A stretch of 64,000 bases of DNA from Glaciozyma antarctica PI12 (lineage: Eukaryota > Basidiomycota > Microbotryomycetes > Kriegeriales > Camptobasidiaceae), in assembly GCA_002917775.1 (NCBI GenBank), contig KZ627148.1, positions 1,068,989 through 1,132,988 on the forward strand. The letters run 5' to 3'. Positions 1-11,440 of this stretch are shown here, piece by piece. The notes beneath the pieces were generated by a model. It saw only the letters and a program-made list of their open reading frames with translations. It did not search any database and was not told the origin of the DNA. Numbering within the stretch: position 1 is the stretch's first letter; each line of letters starts with the position of its first letter. The position numbers and the translations under genes were made by a program.

Positions 1-95
1 TCGTTACGAGCTGGACGGTGAGGTGAAGGCGGGAGGAAGAGCTGCCTCTGTCGACTCCACGACTCTCTCCCTCCTCCCACTCGCCTCAGCTCACG

Positions 96-1082
96 ATGTC
101 AGTACTCGCGCAGATCCCCACAGACTCGTTCGAAGCCGGAACTCGTATCGGCAACAAGCGCGTTCGCGTTCCTCCCAGGGTCACGCTCGGAGAGCTGTGA
201 GTCCTCCTTCCTCGCTCCTCAGCTCGCGTCTTCCTCGACTCATCTCGGCGTGCCCTGCAGGACCGTCAACAACGTCGGCGTACTGAGGAAGCTCAACTCG
301 GTTCTTTTCCCAGTCGCGTACAGTGACAAGTTCTACCGCGATGTCCTAGACGTCGAGATCACTCCAGAGGAGTACACGAAGCTCAGTGCGTGCCCTGCTC
401 CCTCCTCCTCTGCGCCAGCTAACGCCTCGTACAGTCTTCTACCAAGACCTCCCAGTCGGCAACATCGTCTGCCGCCTCGAGCCCGCTTCCGCCCTCCTCC
501 CAACGACCATCTCCACCTCCCTCTCTCCCATCATCCCCCCCGTCCCCTCCTCCTCCACCGCCCCCGCCAAACCCGCTCCCAAAATTCTTTCCGAGCCTCA
601 CAAACTCTACATCATGACTCTCGGCGTCCTCGCGTGCGTCCCTCTCTCCCCCGTTCCACTCCTCACAACGCGCTGACCGCATGCAGACCTTACCGCCGAC
701 AAGGCCTCGCTTCCAAGCTCATCAAGCACGTCATCTCCGCCGCCGAAGCCTCGCACCGCCCTCCCGTCGTAGAGGAATTCAAGATCAAAGCTCCCTCGTC
801 CGACGAGCCGGCGGATAAGAAGAAGAAGGTCGAGCCAAAGGTCGTTCCCCGTCCCGAGCAGAAGAAGGTCAACGCGCTGTACTTGCATGTACAGTGGGGG
901 AATGACGAGGCGAGGAAATTCTGGGAGGGACATGGGTTTGAGGTCACGGTGCGTTCTCTTCTTGCGTGCGATGCGGGGCGCGAGCTGATGGGGTGGAGCA
1001 GGGGACGGTGCCGAACTATTATCGCAAGATTGAGCCGAGGGACGCATGGTTGCTGGAGCGAGCGATTGAGGTGGAGGTGTAG
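96..1082 (+). CDS. NAA50: N-alpha-acetyltransferase 50 (GNAT family)
   Basis: Five exons (96-196, 261-385, 435-633, 687-948, 1002-1082) join in frame to 255 residues. The product reads as NAA50/San, a GNAT enzyme that acetylates protein N-termini near the ribosome, usually with the NatA complex. Visible family marks are LNSVLFPVAYSDKFYRDVL near residues 45-65, LYIMTLGVLAPYRRQGLAS, which carries the RRQGLA acetyl-CoA loop, LYLHVQWGNDEARKFWEGHG, and the C-terminal NYYRKIEP. Human NAA50 is about 170 residues; the extra length here is a Ser/Pro insert after VCRLEPAS and a Lys-rich insert (DKKKKVEPK) before LYLHV. The start ATG at 96 opens the only frame that splices into the conserved core. The identification is family knowledge; the roles of the inserts are unknown. 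Confidence 0.9.
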
Positions 1083-1710
1083 AGGAGGATGAATGCGAAA
1101 GCGCTCGAGGAACTGTGGGCGAAGGTCTCGCACTGCTCGCTTTCGTCGCCTCCGCATCGAGTCGATTCAACTGCTGCGCTTACACGCGCGTGTCTGCGGA
1201 GTGGACAGCGGCGCTCTCTGTTGAAGCCGGCCCCGAGTCCTCCTGCCGAGCTCCGTTCTCTCTCAGCAGCCTCTCTCGCGCTTGCACGCCCGCTTCCCTT
1301 ACCAGAAGTACCCTCGTATTGCGCTTCATCAGACTTAACGTTTTCGAGCCACCTCGTCTTCTCTTCTCCACCAAGGACGAGTCTTCAAACCCACTCGCTT
1401 CCTCAGAGAGCAGTTGGCCAGAGCGATGCACGCCTGACAGCTCTCAAAGCGAAGGCTTCAAGGTTCTCGCAAAGCCAAAGTACACAGCACCGATCACGCA
1501 AGCACATTCGTGGTTACAGAAGATCCCAGCCGTACATTATCAACCCTCCCTCAGGCGCGCAACTACCTCCTCGGACTCCTACTCCTCGCCCTTCCCTTAA
1601 TCTCCAACCCCCTCTCCCCCCTCTCCTCCTCCTTAACACTCCGTCCCTTAACCTCCTCCCTACCTCCCCTCCCCTTAATCTCCAACCCCCTCTCCGGACT
1701 CTCACTCCTC
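1083..1710. other. Convergent intergenic region, pyrimidine-rich
   Basis: This stretch lies between the 3' ends of NAA50 and CWC21. The plus strand is strongly C/T-rich from about 1570 on. Long open frames here are low-complexity and have no recognisable domain. It holds the direct repeat listed separately. Confidence 0.6.
1594..1695. repeat. 24-bp direct repeat in C/T-rich tract
   Basis: Two identical 24-bp units, at 1594-1617 and 1672-1695, each start CCCTTAATCTCC and end CCCCTCTCC. They are 78 bp apart, with partial CCTTAAC-type variants between them. They lie in the shared 3' region of two convergent genes. Low-complexity expansion is the simplest explanation. Confidence 0.7.
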
Positions 1711-2919
1711 TCAGGCGAACTCCCCCTCCTTGCCCTCCTCCTCGGCGGACTCCTCGATCCCTCCTCCGAGCGGGAATAGCTCCTCGAGCGGGAGCGGGTG
1801 GGAGAGCGTCCGCGGCGGGTACTGGTTCGGACGGGGGAGGGGGAACGTCCGCGTCGCGTGCTCGAGCGGACGGGGGAGGGGGAACGGGATGCGAGGCGTC
1901 GTTGGCCGGGAGGGGTGAGGGAGCGCTCGCGGCGGTGAGGAGGGGGGCGAGGAGGAGAGGGAGAGGGAGAGTCGGGGTGGCGGCGGCGGGCGGGGGGAGG
2001 GAGATCGGTCGTCGTGGCGCCTAGGAGGAAAAGAAGGGGAGCGGCGGCGTGGAGCGTCGTCGTAAGGGAGTGGGGCGTCGCGAGAGGTGGGGCGGCGGTC
2101 GTCGAGGTCGGCGTCTAGGCGCCGCATATCAACTTCGCGGTTCGTACGAGCCTGCTCCGCCCTATCGACCTTCTGCCGCTGTTGCTCGACCTCGAACTGC
2201 GCTCGTTGGCGCTCCCGTTCCTTGTTCGCCTTCTCCCTCTCCGCTCGCAGCTGAACCTCGATCCTCCCTCGCTCTAGAGCAGCTTGTTCGCGCTCTTCCT
2301 GCTTCTTGATCTTCATCTCCGCCTGCGCCTCCTTGTCGAACGCGAGTCCCTCGACATGATCCTTCGAGATCCCCATCGCCAACCGTAGCCTCTCGTTCGC
2401 GAGGGCTTTCGCCTGCCCCAACTCGTGCCTCTCATGCACCTTGATACTCCCCCTCTCCCTCTCCGTCCCCTGCGCTCCACTACTCTGAGCGAGCAACTGA
2501 GTCCTCAGCGCCGAAACGAGTTTCTCGACTTCTCCTTCCTCGACGCCGTCGTCCTGAAGGGAGATCTCGAGCTCGAGGCACTTTACTTCGACGCGGCGCT
2601 TCCGTTCGTGCTCGAGGATACCAGCGTCGGGGGCGCGAGAGCTGTAGGGGTCTTTGAAGTCGGCGGGCTTGTCGAACGAGTCGCGGTGGCGGATGGTGGA
2701 AAGGTTGCGGACGATGTGACCTGTGGAGTTGCGTGAGTGGGTTGTTCAGAGTGGCGACTGGGCGAGTGGCGAGTGAGCGATGGAGAGGGAGAGATTGACT
2801 CACCGTTTGTTCCTGAACCTCGAGGAGTTCCTAATCCTACTCCGTTGTCTGCAGCGAGTCCAGAGTCAGCTCAACGTGGTCCTCCTGAGGTTGTCTCTCT
2901 GAGTCTACTCACAACTCAT
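1711..2919 (-). CDS. CWC21: Pre-mRNA splicing factor CWC21 (SRRM2-type cwf21 domain)
   Basis: Three exons on the minus strand (2913-2919, 2804-2848, 1711-2720) give 353 residues. The first exon codes only ATGAGTT. The N-terminus is the conserved NGVGLGTPRGSGTNGHIVRN signature of yeast Cwc21 and human SRRM2, which binds the spliceosome near Prp8 and Snu114. Next come the cwf21 helices (DPYSSRAPDAGILEHERKRR and a downstream acidic region), then a long Glu/Arg/Gln-rich coiled-coil stretch (QEEREQAALERGRIEVQLRA). The tail of about 110 residues is rich in Arg, Ser and Pro, as in SR-related proteins. Yeast Cwc21 is about 135 residues, so this form lies between yeast and metazoan sizes. The tail is in frame but low-complexity, so its exact end is less certain than the N-terminus. 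Confidence 0.88.
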
Positions 2920-3061
2920 CCTGATTCGAGAGAGCGCTTCGGCGGGAGGAGGAAGTCGAAACCTCAGCGGGGGCGTCGAAGTCCAAGTCATCTTGTGAAA
3001 CTCTCAAATTTGTGAAACGCACTTCAATCTTCGCCCTCTCGGCACGTTCTCCGACGACAAC

Positions 3062-3093
<32 letters not shown>

Positions 3094-3147
3094 GGAAAGC
3101 GATCCAGGACAAGCCAAAATGAATTGCTCAAGGTGGATAGGATAGAT

Positions 3148-4904
3148 TTAAGCAAACTGGGTGAACTTGAGTCCAGTCTTGCCAGCAAACTTGACGACGA
3201 CAGCTTTGATCGCCTCAGCTCCCTTGGCCGCCTCCATCTCCTTCTTCATCTCCCCAACGTCCTCAGGCTCCGTCGAGCCAAAGATAAGGTCGAGCTCGGC
3301 AAACTGTCCCTCGACGACAGCGGGCGAGGGAGAGGCCTCGAAGTAGTTGTTGGCGGTCACGAGAGCGGTGATGGCCTTCTTGTCCTTCTTGACGTTCTTC
3401 TGCGCGGCAGCCTTGATCTTCTTCGCAGCCTCGCGAGTGGTCTATCATCCTCAAACGCCATCAGCATCTCTCGGCGAAAACGAACGAACGAAAACGCACC
3501 TTATCAGCCGCAGCCGCGACCTCAGCCTCCTTCGCCACACGCTCCGCCTCGACCTTAGCAGCCTTCTCCTCCTCCTCCTTCGCCTTTACATCAACGACGG
3601 GCCCTCCACCCTTCTTCAGCGCGCGCGCAGCCTTGTCATCGGCCTTGAACTGCTTGATACGAGGGTCGAGCGCGAGAGCCTTGTCGACGAGGGTGCGGAC
3701 GCGAGCGATATCCTCCTTCTTTCTCTTCGCGCGCTCAGACTTGTTCTTCTTCTCCTGGTGACGCTTCTCGTCGCGACTGCATCACATGCGTCAGTTCCTC
3801 CTCCGAACGACGAGAGAGAGAGGAACGCACGAATCGGTTCCCTCGGGAGAATCCTTGTCGAGGTACTCGAAGCTCCTCCAGCTGTCAAGAGAGTACCAAA
3901 AGTCGTAGAACGCCTCGACGTCCCTGTTGGTGCTGTCCATCTCGCCAAGTCCAGGAACAGGCTGCTTGACGGAGAAGCGACCTTCGCGCTCAAAGACGGG
4001 ACCCCAGAGGCCGAAGAAGTTCTCGGCCGTCGTGTCCTTCGCTTCGGGGACGTCGTCGTCGTCGATCTCCTCGTCGACAGAGTCGAACTCGCGGCGCTTT
4101 TGAGGGTTCGAGAGGACTTCCATGGCTGCGAGTGGGTGGGGGTTAGCTTCCTCCTCCTCCTCTGTGAGCGAAGCGAACTTACCCTTGGCGATGCACTTGA
4201 AGAAGGAATCGTCGTTGCCGTCTCCTCCCTGAGAAGCCTTCTTGTCGGGGTGGTGACGGAGGACCTTACGGCGGTCTGCACACCCATCAGTCTCCCTCCC
4301 TCTCCAGCAGCGAAAGCGCACGTACGAGCCTTCTTAATCTGCTCCGACGACGCCTTGTGACGGAGATCCTGAAGCCCGAGAACAGCATAATGATCTTGCG
4401 CCTGTGACCCGCATCAGCTCCCCTCCTCCCCTCCGCCCCTCAGCACTCACCTTCCAGAGCTTAGGATCAAGCTGAAGCAGACCCTTCTCCTCCTGCTCAT
4501 CCCCTAGCCCTCCATCCTCATCATCATCATCCTCTCCGACTCCACCGCCATTGGCGAGGAACTCCTCGAGCTGGAGACGGTCGTCCTCCTCGAAAGAACG
4601 CTGCTGCATCACGCGGCGAGCATGGGCGTGGAACGCGGAGCCGGCGGGGAGGAGGCGGGAGGTGGTAGCGGCGGCTGTGGGCGTTCGTTCAGTCGTTCAG
4701 TCAGTCGGGGGTGGGTAGGGGGGAGGGAGGGAGGGAGGGAGTGAGGGGAGGGAGGGGTTAGTTGAGCTGAGATTTTTTTGGAGAAGAGAACGTACGGGAG
4801 AGAGGAGCGAAAGAGGGGGCCTTGTACGACTTGGGGAGGAGGGGGAGGGCGACGCCGAGGGAGATTATGGAGGGGGCCACGACCGGGACCGGGGTGGACG
4901 ACAT
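3148..4904 (-). CDS. ZUO1: Zuotin, ribosome-associated J-protein
   Basis: Seven exons (4796-4904, 4451-4674, 4326-4401, 4183-4275, 3831-4125, 3500-3776, 3148-3441) give 455 residues with all phases consistent. Zuotin is the J-domain partner in the ribosome-associated complex with Ssz1; it stimulates Ssb Hsp70 on nascent chains. The J domain begins at AQDHYAVLGL and carries the HPD motif in LRHHPDKK. The zuotin homology domain follows (AMEVLSNPQKRREFDSVDEE, then FFGLWGPVFEREGRFS and AFYDFWYSLDSWRSFEYLD), then the charged Lys/Arg/Glu region that binds rRNA (KRHQEKKNKSERAKRKKED). The C-terminal helical bundle ends FAGKTGLKFTQFA. No SANT repeats are seen, as in yeast and unlike animal DNAJC2. Confidence 0.93.
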
Positions 4905-5374
4905 GGTGGGTGTGAGAGAGAGAGAGGAGGGGCGCGGAATCCGAGGACATGGGTTTGGTTTTTTGGGGACGCGGTTTTCTGCCGTTTTGTGGAAGGCTAG
5001 GGGGGAGGTAGAGTACTAGAGTACGGCTTATTCAGTGCTGCAGTGGGATCTGGAGCGAGGGATGAGTGCGAAGAAGCTGTCGCACTACCTCCCTCCCCCG
5101 GGCCCATCCTTCACAGAGCTACGCCCCCGTCTTGTTGACTAGATGTTACTTGGAGCAGGCTTGGACAGGAAAAAAAGCAAAGACAAGACCTGCAAGAACG
5201 ACGGTGGGGAGTCAAGTCGCCAGGAAGGAGGTCCAAGACGACCTTCGCAGACTTCGCTGCCGAATCGCTCTTCCAACGCTCTCGGCAGCTCCCTCGTTGG
5301 CTGTTGCAGAAAACAAAGATTACGTGAAAAATAAATACATCCACATACTCAGGCGCGAGATCTCCCAATCCCCC
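4905..5374. other. Intergenic region upstream of ZUO1
   Basis: It holds the 5' flank of ZUO1 (minus strand) and the 3' flank of the DUF6534 gene. Nothing with a recognisable domain is seen on either strand. Confidence 0.5.
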
Positions 5375-6864
5375 TCACATCCCTCGGTACGCCAACTTCT
5401 CGCCTCGCTCCAAGTCCTCGGACGCGTCCGTCGAGAAGGAATCGAGGAACGTGCTGTCGTTGCTATCAAACTCTTTCTGCGAAAGATGGAGGCGGCTTCA
5501 GAGCGAGGAAGAAGAACCATGAGAGAGTTGGGCGAACCTCGGAAAGCGCTGGGTCAACTTGCGTGTCCGTGTGCAGCGTGACGGCGATTCCACTCGATCC
5601 AAGAGGTCCCGAGACGTCCTGAAGAATACTAGCATCAGCTGAGTGAGGAAGAAGTGAGGAAGAAACCGTACGATTGGGAAATCACGATGAGCCTTCTTCT
5701 GTTCCTCGTCGACCATAAGGCGAAGGCGCTGCATCGAGTTGAGGACCCAGAGGAAGCTGACCACGTACGACGGAGGAAGGATGTAGGCGAAGATTAATTG
5801 TACCTGGAGAGTGGAGGTTTAGTATCGCTCGACATGAGAGAAGGAGGTGCGCACGCAATAGCCTTTAGGCTCTAGTCTGGCCGCCAGCGCGTGTCCGGCA
5901 GCGATTGCGGTGGTGAGAGCAGTGGTCTGGAAGTGGTTTAGTTGATTTCATGCGCGAAGCAAATTACGCACCGAGAGCGACATATTGAGAAGCGAGTCGA
6001 TGGATGACCTGGCCAGCGAACCTCGGCCAGCGATACGAAAAAAAGTTTCGAAGGACATGCACGCACTGAGTCCGTCCCGCGAGAAAATCCCGACTGAAGT
6101 CGTAAGCCTATCATCGGAATAGCCAGCATCGCCGCCAGCGAGACGAGCATCCCGGCACCGGTCACGCATAAAAGAGGGACACTCTTCGAGACCTGTGCGA
6201 AGCGGCTCAGCTGGGGTCAAAGGCCGGAAACGGACAGTTAACTCACGCCGTACGCACGCCTCGCGAAGAACCCTTGCACGGTGAATGCGATGATAGCAGA
6301 GGCGAAAAAGGTGAACTGAGGAGGAGGGAATTAGCGAGGTTGCGACGAGCGGAAGAACAACTTGCAAAGAATGTCGGTGGCGCCGGAGGATTGTAGTTTC
6401 CGAAATTAGCTATTAGCGTATCATACGTGTAGCTGTGGAGGACTGCGTTAGCTGGTCCAGCTCGCGAGGCTCGCGAGACTCTTCGCACGCCCAGTTGCAC
6501 GCCGTCCCCGCCAACGTGAGAGTGACCAACCCCCAGACCAACGCCTTCATACTCATGCTGTCTGCCTTAATTTGGGAGTCAGAACAGAGCGAGAAAGAGC
6601 CTCCGCGAGCCCCTCCTACCTTGTAATGAGCGAAGTAGCCTGGCAGCGCGGAACCGCCAGCTCCCACCCTCGCTGCTGCCGCCTCCTCCGCAATCCACTC
6701 ACTGTAGGCTTGAGCAATAGCTATCCCAGTCGCACCCGTGTCGACCAAGATACCGAACAGCCTCGGGCCCTGCGCAGAGCATCAGCTTATCGCCAGAATG
6801 GATCGGCGCGGAAGTCACGAACCCAGTTGGAAGGAAAGTTTGCTTGTGTCATGCGGCCCCCCAT
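5375..6864 (-). CDS. DUF6534-type seven-helix membrane protein, copy A
   Basis: A multi-exon minus-strand gene starts at 6864 in a strong context (GCCACCATGG). The joined product has several hydrophobic helices, starting GPRLFGILVDTGATGIAIAQ and continuing through MSMKALVWGLVTLTLAGTA, FTFFASAIIAFTVQGFF and VTGAGMLVSLAAMLAIPMIG to ILPPSYVVSFLWVLNS. This matches the DUF6534 family, membrane proteins of unknown function that are multiplied in basidiomycetes. It aligns almost exon for exon with copy B at 32221-33869. One intron begins GCAAGT (a GC-AG intron). The junction near 6030 is unclear: it fits only with a shifted donor or a one-base difference from copy B. I placed the end at 5375 after a last intron with a GTTCGC donor; without it, translation would stop at 5466. 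Confidence 0.72.
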
Positions 6865-7498
6865 GGTGGCCGAATGGTGAGGAAAGGCAGAAGCTCTGAC
6901 AGGTGCGGTGGAACGAGAAACGGGGGAGAGGGTGAGGAGGCGAAGCGAAAGGAAAGAAACTTGAAGGAAGCGTACAGCCCCACGGAGACGATCCAACGTT
7001 AACGACGATTGTGAGGCTTGACGAGGATCGAGATATTAGCGGGATGGACGCGTGGACACGCGAAATGCATCGTAGGCAGAGGTTGTTGCTTGAATCGGAA
7101 GAAATTCCGACCCACGCCAGCCTCGCTGCCGAGTCTCTCGAGATCTTCCTGGTCTAGGTCCAGGGACAGCCCTCTCAACGCCAAATTTTGGCCAGCTTTA
7201 GCTTGGTTTAGCGATGTAAACTTGCTTGAAGCACATCTATAGCCAGCACCTCCGAGACGATCAGCGTGTGCGAAGCCGACTTCGCACCATCTTCGAAGTC
7301 GCAGTCAGATGCACGGGTCGCTCTCGCCGCTCACGAAAACCACACGCAGACCGTTTCGCAGGCCCTCCACAAAGATACTGCACCGTACCATCGTAGCACG
7401 CTGCCATTTCGGAGTCCTCAGCGCGAGCAGCACTGGTTTCGCCAACCTCGCTCGAAAATCTCGCACCGTCCAACGAAGCTGATCAAATTTAACAACAC
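6865..7498. other. Intergenic region upstream of DUF6534 copy A
   Basis: This is the 5' flank of the minus-strand DUF6534 gene and the 3' flank of the RING-finger gene. The open frames here have no starts or splice structure I can support. Confidence 0.5.
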
Positions 7499-9084
7499 CT
7501 ACTCCTCCCCTAACCCGATCTCCCGCAACTCCTTCACAACCTCTCTCAACGCCCGCGCCGGACACAGGTTCCCCTCCACCTCTCTCCGACACTCCGGACA
7601 GCTCCTCTTCCCCCGCCCGAACCAATCCTCCAAGCACGCTTCGCACCCCGAATGTCCGCACGCGAGCGTCGCCGCGTCCGTGAAGAGTTCGGTGCAGATG
7701 GGGCAGGTGAGAGAGGGGAAGAGGGTGCTGAGAGCGGTGGTGTGAGAAGCGAGGACCTGTGGGGCGGTTAGCGAAGGACGGAAGTGGGGAGAGGGATGAA
7801 CCTCGGATTGGGAGTCGACAATCTCGTGCCAGATGCTATCGCCGTCGTCGGCTCGCTCGGGAGGGGGGGGAGGGTCGTTGAGCGCTGCTTGTAGGATCTC
7901 GATGCGCTCTTGGAGGAGGGTGGCGGTGTTGGCAGCGCTTTCGAGGACCTAAGAGCAGCTTTCGTGAGGAAGTGGCGAGATTGAGAGGAAGAGGGGACGA
8001 ACGTCGTTGTGCGAGGAGCGTTCGGAGGCGAGCCGCGCTTTGAGATCTTCGTTGACCTGCGTGCGAAGCGATTAGGAAAGGCTCGGACAAAGAAAGGAAG
8101 AGGACGACGCACACGTCGCAGAACCTTCGCCTCGCTCACAGCTTCCTGGAGCTCTCCTGGGGATTCCGAGCTGAGCATATCCTGCGACGACGACGCATTA
8201 GCCTTGCCCCCAAGACGAAACGACGGCACGTACCTGAAGCTTTCTCTCTGCCTCTTCTCGCTTCTCCATCTCCTCCGCACACTCCTTCTCCAGTGCCCCA
8301 AACTCCTCCATTCCTCGGCGCTTCTCCCCTCTCCAGCTGCTCTCCCCCTTCTCCACTTCTTCCTCGACAAGATGCTGCAGCCTCCAGGAAAGTAGCGATG
8401 CTGTTCGCTCAGTCAAGGCTGCGAAGGTCGCGTCCGTCGGAGTTGAAGCGAGAGGAGAGGGAGATGGGAGCGAAGGATCTGGTGCAGGCGGGAGTTCGGG
8501 GAAAGCAGCGAGAAAGAATTCCTGTGCAGAATCATTGGTCGGTGGTGGAGAACAGCTCGTCGAGAGCTGGGGAGTCGGAGCGGGAAGCAAGGCGCTGCGA
8601 GGCGCTCATCAGCTCCATTCCAACGACAACACGAGAGACGCACTCGTTCGCTCGCAGGAACAGCAGGCGCTCTCAGCGCTCTCAGCGCTCTCTCCACCTC
8701 CTCATTGATCACCTCCCGCACCTTCTCCATGAATCCAGCTCGCGCATCACTCGCAATCGACAGCCGTCCCACCTCTCCCGTCCAATCCGGCGTTCCTCCA
8801 TCCCGCGAGCTTCCATCCCTCCTCCCAGCCACCCCGTCCCACACTCCCTTCGGTGGCTGCAGCTCGAAATCCGGCGTGAGGCGACCCTGCATGAACGGGC
8901 TCTCGGGCAACGTCAGGGGCTGTCCGCGCGACGAGCTGGGGGTGGAGGAGGAGGGGCGGGCCGGTGGAGTACGAGCGGGTGCGAAGAGGTTGTTGGTACG
9001 GGGAGAGGGAGAGAGGAAGGGGTTTGTAGGGGAGGGCGGCGGGAGGTGGGAAGGGAGTCGCGAGGAGGAGGAATGCGACGACAT
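7499..9084 (-). CDS. RING-finger protein with coiled coil (probable E3 ubiquitin ligase)
   Basis: Six exons (8644-9084, 8234-8521, 8113-8181, 8003-8056, 7802-7948, 7499-7756) give 418 residues with consistent phases. The C-terminal 70 residues hold a complete C3HC4 RING: CPIC, then ACGHSGCEAC, then CPEC, so all zinc ligands are present.  Before it is a long helical, charged region (LVEEEVEKGESSWRGEKRRG, then VNEDLKARLASERSSHNDV and ATLLQERIEILQAALNDP) that should form a coiled coil. The N-terminal third is Ser/Pro-rich and looks disordered. RING proteins of this form usually act as E3 ligases; no substrate can be inferred. The start at 9084 (MSSH) is the first in-frame ATG. The frame stays open further upstream through a Glu-rich run without an ATG, so an extra 5' exon is possible. 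Confidence 0.75.
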
Positions 9085-9674
9085 CAGGTGCGGCGTTCGC
9101 TCGAGGACGGGAGCGAGGCTGTGGAAGTCGAAGAGAGCCTCCCTGGAGGCCTTGGAGAACAAGAATGGAGGCGTCCACGGGCTGAATTGTTTACGTACGG
9201 TGCTGGACGAGATCAAGAGCAACTCGCCGGCGAATCGTCTCTCTTCCTCTTCCTCCTCTCCGAGGATCGCTCACGCAACCGCTGAGCTACTGGTACATCC
9301 GTTCAGAGCTTTCAGCTGACCTGCACGAGCTGCGCTGACGACTCGCTGAACAGCTACCGCCCTCGACCGACCGCCCGACTCTTCTCCCCGAACCAGCTCG
9401 ACTCGTGCTCAGGCTGTCAGCTCTCGCTCCGCAGCTCTCACATCGCCTGTAAGTCACCAGTAAGCTGAGCAACCTCGTATTCCCATCCACACCGAGACCT
9501 TGGGTTAGCGTGACGGGGAGTTGAGCGATTGGAGAGCGTTGTGACGAGGGAGGAGTGAGGAGGAAGCAGCTGGGCAGGGCGAAGGAGAGCGGCGCTGGCA
9601 GTTCTCTTTCGACCCGCCGAGCTCCACCAACCTCCCCCTCTCGCCCTCCCCTCCTCTCCCGAACCTCCCCACCG
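9085..9674. other. Divergent intergenic region
   Basis: It lies between the RING-finger gene (minus) and the decayed F-box-like copy (plus), and probably holds both 5' regions. An in-frame Glu-rich stretch at about 9195-9260 on the minus strand could be part of a longer RING-protein N-terminus. Otherwise nothing is recognised. Confidence 0.45.
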
Positions 9675-11167
9675 ATGGCTTCCCCCACCCTCTCCGACTC
9701 TGCCTCACCTCCTCGCGCGACCCTCTCATCCCTCCCACTCGAGCTCAAGGCAAGGATTGTCGAACTGGCGAAGGATCAGGACGAAAAACCTTGCGACGAG
9801 AATCCAATTTAGCCACGAAGCCGACGGAGGGGTTACTAGGCAAGGTCCTCCAGTCACGTAGTCACGTGAGGATCTTGAACGCGTTGTTCCTGGTGAACAA
9901 GGAGTTCAGCGACCTCACGGTGGTCTGGCTCTTCAAGGTGTGTAGACTGGGGTGCCTTGAGAAGAGAATCAGCTGACGGGCGGTGCAGGAGTTCAAAGCG
10001 AGTCGCTCCCGAGACGATGCCTTCGTCCTCTCCGTCTCGTCGCGTCACAGACAGCACTTTACGCGCCTCATCCTCGACAATGACGCGGATCTCGAGGATC
10101 TCAAATATGCCCTCTCGATCTCCGCCCACTGCGCCAACCTCCATTCCCTCTCTCTCTCCTACAATGCGGCCACAATACTTTTTGGAGAGTCCCTGGACCC
10201 TCGCGTGTCTGCCTCCGACGGCTTGGGTGCGGCTTTTTGACGCTGCACCGCCCGTATACGACGACTGGCTATGGGGGACGGCTTCGAAGCAGCGGACGCG
10301 GCAACAATTCTGGACGCCTTTCCCATCTTCGACGATTTGATCCTCATCGGCACTCGGTTGTTCTCCGGTCAGATGGCAGAGGATTCTGGTCGCCTTGTTG
10401 AGGCAGTACTACGAGGTGGACGCCTGAAACGACCCGCAATCGATCGATGGGACGGCGAGGCCGGCGACGTCCTGGACGAAGCGTGGATCAATGCGGATTG
10501 GGACTCGCTTGAAGCGTTGACGCGTCTTCGATACGACGCGCCGACGTTGAGCGAGTCGGACTGGGCGTTATTCGCAGTCTTCTCGAACCGCCTCGAGTCT
10601 CTCAAGCTCACCATCGAGACGACATCCCTCGTTCCGGACCTGTCCTCGTCTCCCTTCCCCCGCCTCCGCCACCTTCAGATTTCAGCATATAAGATGAACG
10701 ACGTCGCCACGGTTCTCGGCAGGCTCGCGGATTCTCCTCTCACCGCCACCCTGGCCTTGAGGGACCTCCACGAAGATGGCATCCTCGACATCCTCCGCCC
10801 AGCTCTCGAGCGCCACCCTACTCTCCAACACCTCTCCGTCTTTTCCTGGCAATCGCCGCCAGCATCCTCGCTCACCACCTCCCAACTCCGTCAATATGCC
10901 AAGAACCGCCCCACTCCTCTCTTTTTCGACTTCGAAGGCGCCTATACCCCCTTCGCAACTCTCGACGATGGCGACGAGGCGGTTACGGCGTCGAAGGAGG
11001 AGCGGAGGGAGCGAACGCGAGCTTTATGCTCAGCCGTCGACGAGGTGCTCGAATTTGGCCTCGCTCAGTCGGCGAGAGCGAGGTTGATGGACGATTACGA
11101 GGGAGCGAGGGAGATGGTGCCGTTGATAAAGGGGCTCAAGGCGAGGATGACGGTGGAGCAGGATTAG
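9675..11167 (+). pseudogene. F-box-like/leucine-rich protein gene, decayed copy
   Basis: This copy matches the intact minus-strand gene at 15669-17175 nearly throughout, including the F-box-like start (SLPLELKARIVELAKDQD) and the C-terminus ending in LKARMTVEQD. Two lesions break it. Near 9784, after KDQD, the frame shifts by one base in an A-run, and the original frame stops at TAG around 9810. At 10238-10240 a TGA replaces the CGA of the other copy, beside a net loss of 9 bases. The intron at about 9940-9987 is still at the same place as in the intact copy. The later frame is open from about 10271 to the end. A truncated product is possible, but the simplest reading is a pseudogene from an inverted duplication. 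Confidence 0.8.
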
Positions 11168-11440
11168 GGGGGGATGGAGTGGGAGTTGGCGTTGGTGCCA
11201 GGTAGCGAGGCGGTTTGGTTCGAGTAATTCTTCGTTGCTGTACGCGCTGTACCCACACCTTCTCCTCCTTCATCTTCAGTCCTTCTCCATGTCGTTACTC
11301 GACGCGACGAGAGCGGAGAGATAGGAGGTCCCTTGTACCTCGGGTCGACTTGAAGTTTAGCCGACTGAGCTCGGCTACAACGCTCCTTGCTCTCGAACAC
11401 CATCAGCCTCAGCTCCTCTCCTCTAACGCCGCAGACACGA

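Noticed and set aside
1089-2024. Long plus-strand open frame across the CWC21 3' end
   Set aside because: It is low-complexity Ser/Pro/Leu then Gly/Arg, lies antisense to CWC21 coding sequence in part, and has no domain or splice logic.
7018-7242. Open frames on both strands upstream of DUF6534 copy A
   Set aside because: They are short, lack good starts and have no splice or domain support. They probably reflect promoter or leader sequence.
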